From Mycobacterium sp. SMC-8 (lineage in GTDB: Bacteria; Actinomycetota; Actinomycetes; Mycobacteriales; Mycobacteriaceae): a DNA stretch of 64,000 nucleotides. Both the position numbers and the translations under genes were made by a program. The stretch lies in NCBI RefSeq assembly GCF_025263565.1, contig NZ_CP079865.1, positions 3,286,001-3,350,000 of the forward strand, read 5' to 3'. Numbering within the stretch: the stretch's first letter is position 1; each line of letters opens with the position of its first letter. Shown here piece by piece: positions 7,517 through 15,589 of the stretch. Below the pieces are notes generated by a model, which worked only from the letters and a program-made list of their open reading frames with translations, was not told the DNA's origin and searched no databases.

Positions 7517-9139
7517 ATGGCTTTTCGGGAGGTCAGTGTGAACGAGATCAGGGAAGTGCTGCGGGTGTGGCTGGGGGTCGCCGGGCTACCGGCACCGGGC
7601 TACCGCACGATCGCCGCGCATTGCGGCGTGGACCGCAAAACTGTGCGCCGCTACGTCGAGGCTGCGCAAGCGGCTGGTCTGCACCGCAGCGACGGCGTTG
7701 AGGCCGTCGATGACGGGTTGATCGGGGCTGTCGCCGACGCGGTGCGCCCGGTACGCCCGGATGGCCACGGCGCAGCGTGGGAACAGCTGCTGGGGTTCGA
7801 GGACCAGATCACCGCGTGGGTGGCCGGCGAGGGTGAGCAGCGTCCGTTGACGATCACCAAGATCGAGACCCTGCTGGCCCGTCAGGGGTGCGTGGTGCCG
7901 TATCGCACGTTGAACCGATTCGCCGGTGAGCGTTGCGGTTTCGGCCGCAAGGACACCACGGTGCGGGTCGCCGACGGGGATCCCGGGGTGGAATGCCAGA
8001 TCGATTTCGGCTACCTCGGGATGCTCACCGACGCCGATGGTGGGCGGCGCCGCAAGGTGCACGCGCTGATCTTCACCGCCGTCTACTCCCGGCACATGTT
8101 CGTGTGGCTGACCTACTCGCAGACCCTGGTGGCGGTGATCGCCGGATGTCAGGCGGCGTGGGAGTTCTTCGGAGGGGTGTTCGCGGTGCTGATCCCGGAC
8201 AACCTCAAGCCGGTGATCGCCGCCGCTGATGCGGTCAATCCCCGATTCACCCAGGGGTGGCTCGACTACGCCGGTCATGTCGGGTTCCTCACCGACCCGG
8301 CTCGGGTGCGCTCCCCAAAGGACAAACCGCGAGTGGAGCGTGCGGTGCAGTACGTGCGCCGAAACTTCTGGGACGGTGAAACATTCGCCAGTATTGAGCA
8401 GGCGCAGCAGGCTGTCACCGTGTGGTGTCTTCGTACTGCCGGGACCCGCATCCACGGCACCACCTGCGCACGGCCGGTGGAGGTGTTCACCACCGAGGAG
8501 CAACCGCTGCTGCTGGCGGTGCCGGGGGCCTACGACGTGCCGGTGTTCAAAGCGGTCAAGGTGCACCGCGACTTCCACGCCGAGGTCGCCAAAGCCCTCT
8601 ACTCGCTTCCTGAGCAGTGGATCGGGCACACCCTCGACGTGCGTGCTGACGGTGAGCTGGTGAAGTTCTATCACCGCGGTGTGCTGGTCAAAGTCCATCC
8701 TCGTCAGCCTGCGGGAGGCCGCAGTACCGACCGCGCTGATCTACCCGAACACAAAGTCGGTTACGCGCTGCGGGACTTAACGACGCTGATCGCCACCTGC
8801 GCCGCCTATGGCCCGAACGTCGGGATCTACGCCGAACGCATCCTCGACGATCCGCTGCCGTGGACGCGGATGCGCACCGTCTACCGACTCCAGGGCCTGG
8901 TGCGCCGTTACGGCGCGCAGCGTGTCGAGCAGGCATGTTCGGTGGCACTGGATCTCGACGTCGTCTCGGTCAACAAGATCGCCTCGATGCTCGAGCGCGC
9001 CACCGAGAACACGATCCCGGCACTGCCGCTGGCCGTCGGCCAAACCGCTACCCGGTTCTCGCGCGATCCATCCGAATTCGGCACCACCTCAACATCATTG
9101 ACCGTCATCGCCAATGCCGACTCCGAGGAGACCTGCTGA
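7517..9139 (+). CDS. istA: IS21-family transposase IstA
   Basis: 540 residues from ATG 7517, which has GGAGG eight bases upstream. The frame is open to 7457 but that stretch lies in the terminal repeats. The N-terminal HTH (YRTIAAHCGVDRKTVRRYVEAA) is followed by an rve catalytic core with candidate acidic residues in QIDFGYLG, IPDNLKP and PRVERAVQYVRR. IstA binds the ends and carries out strand transfer together with IstB. The stop is two bases before the istB start, indicating coupled translation. Confidence 0.93.
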   Translation: MAFREVSVNEIREVLRVWLGVAGLPAPGYRTIAAHCGVDRKTVRRYVEAAQAAGLHRSDGVEAVDDGLIGAVADAVRPVRPDGHGAAWEQLLGFEDQITAWVAGEGEQRPLTITKIETLLARQGCVVPYRTLNRFAGERCGFGRKDTTVRVADGDPGVECQIDFGYLGMLTDADGGRRRKVHALIFTAVYSRHMFVWLTYSQTLVAVIAGCQAAWEFFGGVFAVLIPDNLKPVIAAADAVNPRFTQGWLDYAGHVGFLTDPARVRSPKDKPRVERAVQYVRRNFWDGETFASIEQAQQAVTVWCLRTAGTRIHGTTCARPVEVFTTEEQPLLLAVPGAYDVPVFKAVKVHRDFHAEVAKALYSLPEQWIGHTLDVRADGELVKFYHRGVLVKVHPRQPAGGRSTDRADLPEHKVGYALRDLTTLIATCAAYGPNVGIYAERILDDPLPWTRMRTVYRLQGLVRRYGAQRVEQACSVALDLDVVSVNKIASMLERATENTIPALPLAVGQTATRFSRDPSEFGTTSTSLTVIANADSEETC

Positions 9140-9140
9140 T

Positions 9141-9941
9141 ATGACCACTACCAACCGCGTGGCCGCAGACCCGGTCGGCGCCGACCTGCTCCGACTGCTC
9201 AAAGCGCTCAAGCTCGGCGCCCTGGCCGACACCCTGCCCGAACGGGCCGCACTGGCCCGCCAGCACAAACTCAGCCACATCGGATTCCTCGAAACACTTC
9301 TTGCCGACGAAGTATCCCGACGCGAATCCCGATCAGCCGCCCTGCGGGCGGCCAAAGCCGGACTCGACCCGACGATGCGCTTCGACTCCTGGACCGCACA
9401 ACAGGACCTGCGCTACGACCGTACCCTGCTCGGCGACCTGACCTCGCTACGATTCCTCGACGCCGGACAGTCCGCAATCATCCTCGGGCCCGTGGGCGTA
9501 GGCAAAACACATCTGGCAACAGCACTGGGGCACTTGGCCATTCGTCGCCGCCACACCGTCCTGTTCGCCCGATCCGACAAACTGTTCACCCGGCTACGCG
9601 CCGCCCGACTCGACCACACCGTCGACGCCGAGATCCGCCGACTGGCGGCCGTCGACGTCCTCATCATCGACGACTTCGCGCTGCGACCCCTCGACGCCAC
9701 CGAAACCAGCGACTTCTACGAAATCGTCGTCGAACGCCACCAAACCAAGACCACCATCGTGACATCAAACCGGGAACCCGCCGAATGGCTGACCATGACC
9801 GCCGACACCCTGCTCGCCCAATCAGCCATCGACCGACTCACCGCTGCGGCCCACACCCTGGTCATCGAAGGACCGTCCTACCGCCAACGCACCCGACCCG
9901 GTCAGCTTGACCCAGAGGGACCCGACGAGCATCCTCGATAA
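9141..9941 (+). CDS. istB: IS21-family helper ATPase IstB
   Basis: 266 residues from ATG 9141, with an AGGAG element before it. An AAA+/DnaC-like ATPase with Walker A GPVGVGKTH near residue 114 and Walker B VLIIDDFAL near 173. It assists IstA in target selection and transposition. It begins right after istA and ends about 60 bp from the right IS terminus. Confidence 0.94.
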   Translation: MTTTNRVAADPVGADLLRLLKALKLGALADTLPERAALARQHKLSHIGFLETLLADEVSRRESRSAALRAAKAGLDPTMRFDSWTAQQDLRYDRTLLGDLTSLRFLDAGQSAIILGPVGVGKTHLATALGHLAIRRRHTVLFARSDKLFTRLRAARLDHTVDAEIRRLAAVDVLIIDDFALRPLDATETSDFYEIVVERHQTKTTIVTSNREPAEWLTMTADTLLAQSAIDRLTAAAHTLVIEGPSYRQRTRPGQLDPEGPDEHPR

Positions 9942-10002
9942 CGCGCCACGGTGGTCCCATCCCCCTGGCAATCAGGTGGTCCCATCACCCTGGCAAGCGA
10001 CA

Positions 10003-10592
10003 TTGCCGACTTTCTTTGTAACTAAGTCGATTTCGGACTTGAACTTGGGCTGCTTGGCTCTGAGGTACGAAATGAGTTCGTCGTACCGCTCCTGAGTAGG
10101 AGTAACAAAGGGCTCTTCGCCACGGTATTCGCTGAGTTTGGCGAAGATCTCTTCATACAGGGGGTAGACGTCGGTGAGGGCATCGTTTAGCAGAGCACTC
10201 CGTCGTTCGGAGGACGCGTATTCGAGTGCTGCACTAAGGAAATCGTTCCAAGCTGCTGCTGATATCCGCTTTGCTTTGGCCAGCTCGATATTGTCCTCAC
10301 GCCGCCCGAGGACAGTTTGGAGGACCACCAATGCAACCGGTACTCCAACGAGGAATCCCGTGATGCCCGCAAGAATGTTTGGAATATAGGCGTGGCTGCG
10401 CAGCCACTCGCCGTTGTAGCGGGTAATGATGTGCGGCTGCGAGAAGCCGATTCCCACGTCTGTGAGCCAAAGTGACACGCATAGAACGACTCCGGCGACA
10501 AACATCAGACCAAGCACGGCCAACGTCCAGTGACTGAAACCGAGAGCCGTCTCGATCTTGTCCCAGCGGCGTCGAATTCTCCCCACGGTCAA
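10003..10592 (-). pseudogene. 5' part of the IS21-interrupted membrane-protein gene
   Basis: It encodes about 196 residues up to KKVGN, where the IS begins. Two transmembrane segments are visible: WTLAVLGLMFVAGVVLCVSLWL (about residues 22-43) and ILAGITGFLVGVPVALVVLQ (about 73-92), followed by a charged, helical cytoplasmic region. The start is a TTG at 10592 or a GTG at 10586; neither has a strong ribosome site. With the 3' part at 6925-7357 the original length is 338 residues. No family is recognised, and it is probably inactive in this strain. Confidence 0.7.
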
Positions 10593-10933
10593 ATGCTAAC
10601 GAACACCGCGTGCGGATAGTTGGCGCATAGGTAGCCAGCCGAACGTCTGGGCAAGTCTGTGCTGCTAGGACATCGCACAGGCCGCAGTAGCCACTGCTAT
10701 CCATTCGGTGCGAAACGGGGCACGTTGCACCGGTCGGTAAAAGGTGGACCGCGTTCGCGTGCCTGCCGAAGGGCCGTGACGTAACGCCGTGTCGTTTGCA
10801 TCCGCCGTTGGATGCTCACCCGGAAGGGGCTGTGCCGTGAATGCGCGCTCTGACTTGCCGTGGTGCCGCCGGAGAAGCAGCACAATCGGACAACACATCA
10901 GAACATTGCGCTGGTGCGACTCTCCGTTAGTGG
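10593..10933. other. 341-bp non-coding stretch between two minus-strand genes
   Basis: No convincing gene on either strand. Short minus-strand frames exist but lack ribosome sites and protein-like composition. The stretch should contain the promoter of the interrupted membrane-protein gene at its left side and the 3' flank of the Ntn-hydrolase-like gene at its right side. No clear terminator hairpin was found. Confidence 0.4.
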
Positions 10934-11770
10934 CTAGCCGCTGAGATGGGCAATGCGCACCGCGTCGCCACACACAAAGTGGGGCTCAAACCGGACTTGC
11001 GAGAATGTGTAGGCATCGATGAAGCTATACATCGCCCAACGTTCGTCAATATCCGCACTTTCAGTCCCAGTGGCAATAAAGACGACTGATTTGGATTCAG
11101 CCACGGCGGGAAGCCAAACAACCATCGCTTCCCTGCCAACCCGCGAACCTAGTTTCTCGGCAAGTTCGGCTTCGCGAACCCTTCGTTGAAGGGCGATCAT
11201 CGACTTAGCAGCATGATTTGCGCCGAAGTCTGAATGAATCCCAGCTAGCTCTTTCTCGTACGACTGTTGATATACAGGATTGATGAGGACGCCCGCCGTG
11301 TGATAGCGGTACTCGCCTTGGCGCAGGGGTATATGCATGATCTTCACGTCGAAATAGCGTTGCGCCGGTTGCGCCGGTTGCGCCGGTTGCGCCGGATGCG
11401 CGACGTTAGAGATGCAATAGAGCAGATTGCGATTAATGCCTGGCGGAGCACCGGCCAGTTTCATTGTGAGCTTACGGAGTTCGTCATCGTCCCTGCCGGC
11501 CATTAATTCATTCCCGCCTAACACCAGAGATTGGGCCGCGTCTTCAACCGTTCTTGCGCCACGCAATTTGCGCACAATCCACTCGGAGATCGTGCATTGC
11601 CCAGCGCTGTCCGTGAATGCCATTCCACTGAAGCCGACAACCATGTGTTCGCACCAAATGACAACTTTGTTTGCGGGGCTTTCGGACGCCTCTCCACTCG
11701 GAAACGTCAGTTGCCTGTCCGACACCTGAAGCACTCCCGTAGGCGTGAGCAAAGTTTGTACGAGCGTCAC
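10934..11770 (-). CDS. proteasome-like (HslV/Anbu-like) Ntn-hydrolase, putative
   Basis: 278 residues starting MTLV, then ...GVLQVSDRQLT. In proteasome beta subunits and HslV/Anbu the nucleophile is an N-terminal Thr with Asp17 and Lys33 as partners. Here Thr2 would be exposed by removal of Met, Asp18 lies in SDR, and Lys35 (ANKVVIW) is at almost the same spacing. GFSGMAFTDS resembles the following G-x-x-A-D turn. The middle holds a PAQ repeat and the C-terminal half is unique. Assignment rests on this N-terminal pattern only, so fold and activity are inference. No unfoldase ATPase gene is nearby. It is island cargo between the interrupted membrane-protein gene and the 463-residue unknown. 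Confidence 0.5.
   Translation of the reverse strand: MTLVQTLLTPTGVLQVSDRQLTFPSGEASESPANKVVIWCEHMVVGFSGMAFTDSAGQCTISEWIVRKLRGARTVEDAAQSLVLGGNELMAGRDDDELRKLTMKLAGAPPGINRNLLYCISNVAHPAQPAQPAQPAQRYFDVKIMHIPLRQGEYRYHTAGVLINPVYQQSYEKELAGIHSDFGANHAAKSMIALQRRVREAELAEKLGSRVGREAMVVWLPAVAESKSVVFIATGTESADIDERWAMYSFIDAYTFSQVRFEPHFVCGDAVRIAHLSG
11360..11395. repeat. four tandem copies of a 9-bp unit inside a coding region
   Basis: TTGCGCCGG is repeated four times without interruption. On the minus strand, within the Ntn-hydrolase-like gene, it encodes a proline-alanine-glutamine tripeptide repeat. Because the unit is nine bases, copy-number change by slippage would lengthen or shorten the protein without breaking the frame. 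Confidence 0.9.
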
Positions 11771-12013
11771 AGTTGAATCCTGTCATGCCATGTCACTCAG
11801 AAGGGCCGCTCGAGAGACGCCCGAAGCACGACCTCCGCTGGGATTACTAGCTCCACACACGAAACGTCAACAGAATCGCTGATGGAGAACTTCGCTGGTG
11901 TTTTGCGTGGAGGTGGTCGGGTGAGGCACCCGGGCTTGGTAACTGGGCAGGTGGCAAGGGACGCCACAACGATGTACGGAGCCGTACGCGATGTGTCAGT
12001 CCGGCGAATTACG

Positions 12014-13405
12014 ATGGCGGACGTGACGCAGGAAGGACGGGCACTACTGAGCGGGGACGGGAACAGCGATGCTGAGGTTCTTCGGCGTTGGCTCGACCAC
12101 CTAGCGCAGTTCATCTCATCGCTGGATGAAATTGAAGGTGACGACGACCCGTTCGACTTCATCGAGAACGCTATGGAGGCATATCAAGGCGGTGTGTCGC
12201 CCGATACCGCTCCATCTCCGACAAGTCCAGCAATGCTGATCATCGTCGAATCAATGCGAACGCTGGCGCAGGCGATGAACTCAGCGACTGGAGATTTCTA
12301 CGAAACTCCAGACGCCAGAGACCGCGTCACGCGTGCCGTCGCGCAGCAATCCCTGGCTAGGGCTCTAAACGGTGTCCGGCAGGAGGGTGAAAGCTGGCTC
12401 GCCGAAGTAATGCCGACCGCCGAACAGGTTCGGCAGCGAATCGCGTTGACGGGGGCAGCTTTTACCGCCGCGCTGGACGCCGGTGCACAACAGATGGCTG
12501 AAATGGATGAGGAGGACGCAGAGGCCGAAGCGGACCCCTACGGTGCCATGCTCCTTCACTCGGACCCGAGCCGATCCGATGCCCCAATTCTTGAGAAGGT
12601 GTGTTCGTTCACTGAAGCTGAGCACAAGCGCTATGCCGACGCGCACAGAGCCCTCGAGAAGATGCTGGAAGGTGATCTGTACCTGCATGTTTCAGACGAA
12701 TGCGCCCGACTCTGCGACGTGCTGGCCGGTATCGTTCTTGACCTACACAGTCGCAGGCTGTCGCTGACCAATACCGGCTCGATGGATGAACGTCGGCGCC
12801 AAATGCGGTCTGCGTTGATTTCGTTCACCAACGCGCTACAGATTCATGAGGAACAAACGATCAAGAGGGCAGAGGAGACTTTCGGGCGATACGCGGCTCA
12901 AACTCGGAAGATCCGAAAGTTGTTCAGCGATCTGAAGAAGACGTCCTTCGACTACCGCTGGCTCAGGGTGCAAGGCGATGTCTTGCAGCATGTGGATATC
13001 AACGGCTTCAAATACAGCATCAATGACAGCTTGGACGGTCCGCCTGAGGTCATCGTCGAAGTTGACCGTCAAGCCCTACTTGAGTACACGAACAGGTCAT
13101 GGAATCAGCCGTGGATGAAGCGTAAAGAGCTGCAAGACATGGACTCTGACCCCAGTGTGCAAACAATGATCCAGAATATCCAGCCGCTCATGAACGAGAT
13201 GCACACCGAGATCACCAAGCTGCTGTTTCCGAACGTGGCCCGCGATGTAGCGATAGTCAAGGAACTCATCGGCCGTTTTGAGGGCAGGCGAGGTATGTAC
13301 GCAATGTCGACCGGTCCTGGTTTCACACGGCGTAGGCGGACACTACAGTTCAGCCCGCTGGCCACACACGTCCTGGCGTTCGCCGACAACTACGAAGCAT
13401 CATGA
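12014..13405 (+). CDS. hypothetical protein of the mobile region
   Basis: 463 residues from ATG 12014 (MADVTQEGRALL). The frame is open to 11882, but the extra residues are arginine/glycine-rich and look non-coding. The protein is largely helical with an acidic segment near residues 165-185 (MDEEDAEAEAD), a likely coiled-coil region around 265-320 (EEQTIKRAEETFGRYAAQTRKIRKLF) and a basic end (FTRRRRTL). No Walker, nuclease, methylase or membrane motif was recognised. It overlaps the convergent HTH gene by 6 bp. Its place among island genes allows a defence or maintenance role, but nothing shows one. Confidence 0.6.
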   Translation: MADVTQEGRALLSGDGNSDAEVLRRWLDHLAQFISSLDEIEGDDDPFDFIENAMEAYQGGVSPDTAPSPTSPAMLIIVESMRTLAQAMNSATGDFYETPDARDRVTRAVAQQSLARALNGVRQEGESWLAEVMPTAEQVRQRIALTGAAFTAALDAGAQQMAEMDEEDAEAEADPYGAMLLHSDPSRSDAPILEKVCSFTEAEHKRYADAHRALEKMLEGDLYLHVSDECARLCDVLAGIVLDLHSRRLSLTNTGSMDERRRQMRSALISFTNALQIHEEQTIKRAEETFGRYAAQTRKIRKLFSDLKKTSFDYRWLRVQGDVLQHVDINGFKYSINDSLDGPPEVIVEVDRQALLEYTNRSWNQPWMKRKELQDMDSDPSVQTMIQNIQPLMNEMHTEITKLLFPNVARDVAIVKELIGRFEGRRGMYAMSTGPGFTRRRRTLQFSPLATHVLAFADNYEAS

Positions 13406-13603
13406 GTTGTCGACCGTGAATATCGGTGCCTCTAGGTCTCGGGCGTCGACTTTGATCAGCCTGCCGATCTTGACGCACCGCAGCTTGCCGTCAGCGATGT
13501 ACTGGCGGATCGTGCCGGGAGACACGTCCAGGTATTCAGCGGCCTTCGTGGTGGCGATGAGGTGCCGGTCGGGCAACGCGGAAGCGGGGTTGCGACGGGG
13601 CAT
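13400..13603 (-). CDS. small helix-turn-helix (excisionase/MerR-like) protein
   Basis: 67 residues with a single DNA-binding motif, ATTKAAEYLDVSPGTIRQYIADGKLRCVKIGRLIKV, matching the winged-helix excisionase/HTH_17 pattern. It probably acts as a regulator or recombination directionality factor of the element. It lies convergently to the 463-residue unknown gene, overlapping by 6 bp. It is a second HTH_17 protein in addition to the one directly upstream of the integrase. Confidence 0.8.
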   Translation of the reverse strand: MPRRNPASALPDRHLIATTKAAEYLDVSPGTIRQYIADGKLRCVKIGRLIKVDARDLEAPIFTVDNS

Positions 13604-14099
13604 GACAGCGAATCCTTGAACGGCATGTAGGAAAAGCTGGATTCCACGGTGAGACTCAGCTGATCTCTAATGATGCCTACGCAACCCGATCTAGGGCTCG
13701 CCCACGGCACTCTGTGGCGGGCGACTGGCAGCCAAGTTAGCCGACTGAGTGGTGTGAGCGAAGTGCCCGAAAGCCGTCGCAGCACTCTGACCTCGAAAAA
13801 CGATTCGATACTTTCCTGTATGGAGCCAAGAGCGCTGCTGCCCGATACTAAGAGCGCATCGCGATACAGCCCCCTGCAACGGTGGTTGCCGCGTCTGCTG
13901 TCGCAGCAATCGAGAGCTGGCCCGCCAGCGGCGACGAGATAAGTAGCGGATAGATAGCGGTGCCGAATTTCGGATATTTCCGCTGGTAGAGGCTATGCTC
14001 CCGGCAGGATTCGAACCTTCCAGCACCCCGCGCACAGCAGCTCGCGGGCGCGGCGTCTCGCACGTTTTCAGCCCCGTATTCCAGGGCGAGTGGCGGTTG
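13604..14099. other. 496-bp gap between HTH gene and integrase, with a tRNA-like 3' end
   Basis: On the minus strand, 13996-14020 reads as a T arm (AGGTTCGAATCCT) followed by a seven-base acceptor-like strand CGGGAGC and an A. The anticodon region expected upstream is not recognisable: the sequence there is a GC-rich palindrome, CCCGCG...CGCGGG, near 14030-14052. A tRNA 3' end lying directly beyond the integrase stop is where an att site is expected. The remaining part of the gap shows no gene. Confidence 0.4.
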
Positions 14100-15404
14100 T
14101 TACCCGTCCCCAAGCAGAAACGCAGCCGCCTGCTCAGCGGCTTCTCGGTCATCGTTCGTGAGTACATGCGCATAGGTCTGCAGGAAGAATCCAACGTCTG
14201 CGTGCCCAATGCGCTCGCTCACGATCTTGGGGCTGACGCCAGCCTTCAGAGCAGCGGTCGCGTACGAGTGCCGAAGATCGTGGAAGGTGATTCGTTCGAG
14301 GCCGGCGCCGGCCGCCAAGCGGTCGAACCGTTGACGGATGGAGTCGGGGTGCGGTGGTCGGCCGTCTTGGAACGTGAAGACGTAGTTCCCGGGGTGATAG
14401 TCCGTCCCGAAAAATGCCTGTTCCTTGTTCTGAAATTCACGCCACTTATCAAGTGCCGCAGCGGTAACTCGGTCTATCGCGATCGTTTGATCTGCGTTGC
14501 GGGTCTTGCCGCCAGCCTTATCCCGCGCATGCCCGCCAACGACTACTCGATTGTCGTGCACGGTAATCTCGCGTGCGTCCAGGTCGACGTCGTGCCATCT
14601 GAGGCCACAGATTTGCCCACGACGTATTCCGGTGGTGAGCTCTAGTAGAAAGAGCGCGGCGAAGCGGTCGTGACTTACCGCCCGCAGGAACTTCTGTATG
14701 TGCTCGGGGCTCCATATGGTGCGCCGAGCCCGGGAACGCTTCGGCGGCCTCACATTCGCTGCTGGATTGTCGGCCTTGTACTTCCACGCGACGGCATCGA
14801 CCAGCGCTCGGTGGATCATGGAGTGAATGTTCCGTACGGTCTTTGGTGCTAGTCCGGGATTCACCCTTGTTGGTACGATTCCTGATTTGTACCGACGGAC
14901 AGCGGCACGAGCGGCGTGAATCGTTGTGCCACAGGCATTAGCGACTTCACGTGGCGCCGGCGATTCTCCGTCGACCGCATGGCTGAGCCAATAGCGATAC
15001 ATCTCGTAGTTTCGGTCTTGCTTGATCCGGCCTTCGGTAAGGAGTTTGGCGTACAGCTTCAGCAGCTGTGGCTCATCGAGCTGCTGAAGCCTTTCTGCCC
15101 CGATGTGCGGCACAACGTAGCTTCTGGCGTAGTCCTTCCAGTTCTGCCACGTTGTGGCATCCATTGATGCCTCCACGGCGACGAACCATTCTGCGAAGAA
15201 TTGAGCAACCGTGCGGGTAGAGGGGCGGACGACGCGACCTTGATCGGCGTCCCGCATGGCGTCGCGACACGCCTTCCATGCTTCCTTCTCAGTCGGAAAT
15301 CCACCCTTCGAGATCGTGGGATATTCGCCGGTGGACGAATCTCTTTCAGGCGCTCGGAAACGGTATGTCCATGTCCGCCCTCGCTGATAGACGGCTCCCT
15401 TCAC
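14100..15404 (-). CDS. tyrosine-type site-specific integrase
   Basis: 434 residues. It has an N-terminal AP2-like arm-binding domain (YQRGRTWTYRF, about 6-50), a core-binding SAM-like domain (about 65-210) and a C-terminal catalytic domain. Catalytic residues are visible: Arg in TTGIRRGQICGLRW, HxxR in HDLRHSYAT and the nucleophile Tyr in LQTYAHV. The core-binding domain is unusually long, with an inserted segment around residues 125-185. The ATG overlaps the stop of the excisionase-like gene by 4 bp (ATGA), so the two are cotranslated. It should integrate and excise the element carrying 10.9-16.4 kb or a part of it. Confidence 0.95.
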   Translation of the reverse strand: MKGAVYQRGRTWTYRFRAPERDSSTGEYPTISKGGFPTEKEAWKACRDAMRDADQGRVVRPSTRTVAQFFAEWFVAVEASMDATTWQNWKDYARSYVVPHIGAERLQQLDEPQLLKLYAKLLTEGRIKQDRNYEMYRYWLSHAVDGESPAPREVANACGTTIHAARAAVRRYKSGIVPTRVNPGLAPKTVRNIHSMIHRALVDAVAWKYKADNPAANVRPPKRSRARRTIWSPEHIQKFLRAVSHDRFAALFLLELTTGIRRGQICGLRWHDVDLDAREITVHDNRVVVGGHARDKAGGKTRNADQTIAIDRVTAAALDKWREFQNKEQAFFGTDYHPGNYVFTFQDGRPPHPDSIRQRFDRLAAGAGLERITFHDLRHSYATAALKAGVSPKIVSERIGHADVGFFLQTYAHVLTNDDREAAEQAAAFLLGDG

Positions 15405-15583
15405 GAGGCGATCAACTCACGCAGCTCGGCAGTGACGATGTAGACGCGTCCTCCCAGCCTGCGCACTGGAAGCTCGCCAGATGCAGCGAGCCGGTAAGCA
15501 GCAGCGCGACTAATTCCCAGAATCTTGGCTGCACGGGGGACTGCGAGGAGCAGGGGCAGATGATCAAATACGTTTGACTCCAT
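15401..15583 (-). CDS. excisionase-like helix-turn-helix protein (Xis)
   Basis: 60 residues with an HTH_17 motif, LAVPRAAKILGISRAAAYRLAASGELPVRRLGGRVYIV. A short DNA-binding protein placed directly upstream of and overlapping an integrase gene is the usual setting of a recombination directionality factor. It lies 6 bp downstream of the replication-initiator-like gene, so the three genes look like one operon. Confidence 0.88.
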   Translation of the reverse strand: MESNVFDHLPLLLAVPRAAKILGISRAAAYRLAASGELPVRRLGGRVYIVTAELRELIAS

Positions 15584-15589
15584 TTGAAT

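Larger units (their letters stand above)
7358..10002 (+). mobile_element. IS21-family insertion sequence, complete
   Basis: 2645 bp with termini TGTCG...CGACA. The 6-bp target duplication TTGCCG is at 7352-7357 and 10003-10008. Each end carries multiple copies of a TGCCAGG..GATGGGACCA motif (three on the left, about 7365-7440; two on the right, about 9948-9996), the multiple terminal repeats typical of IS21. It carries istA and istB in the usual order. All parts look intact. Confidence 0.93.

Noticed and set aside
11360..11395. CRISPR-like or integron-like repeat array
   Set aside because: The units are contiguous 9-mers with no spacers and lie within a coding frame.
13990..14060. A complete tRNA gene on the minus strand
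   Set aside because: Only a T arm and acceptor-like strand can be formed; no anticodon arm, D arm or matching 5' acceptor strand is found upstream.
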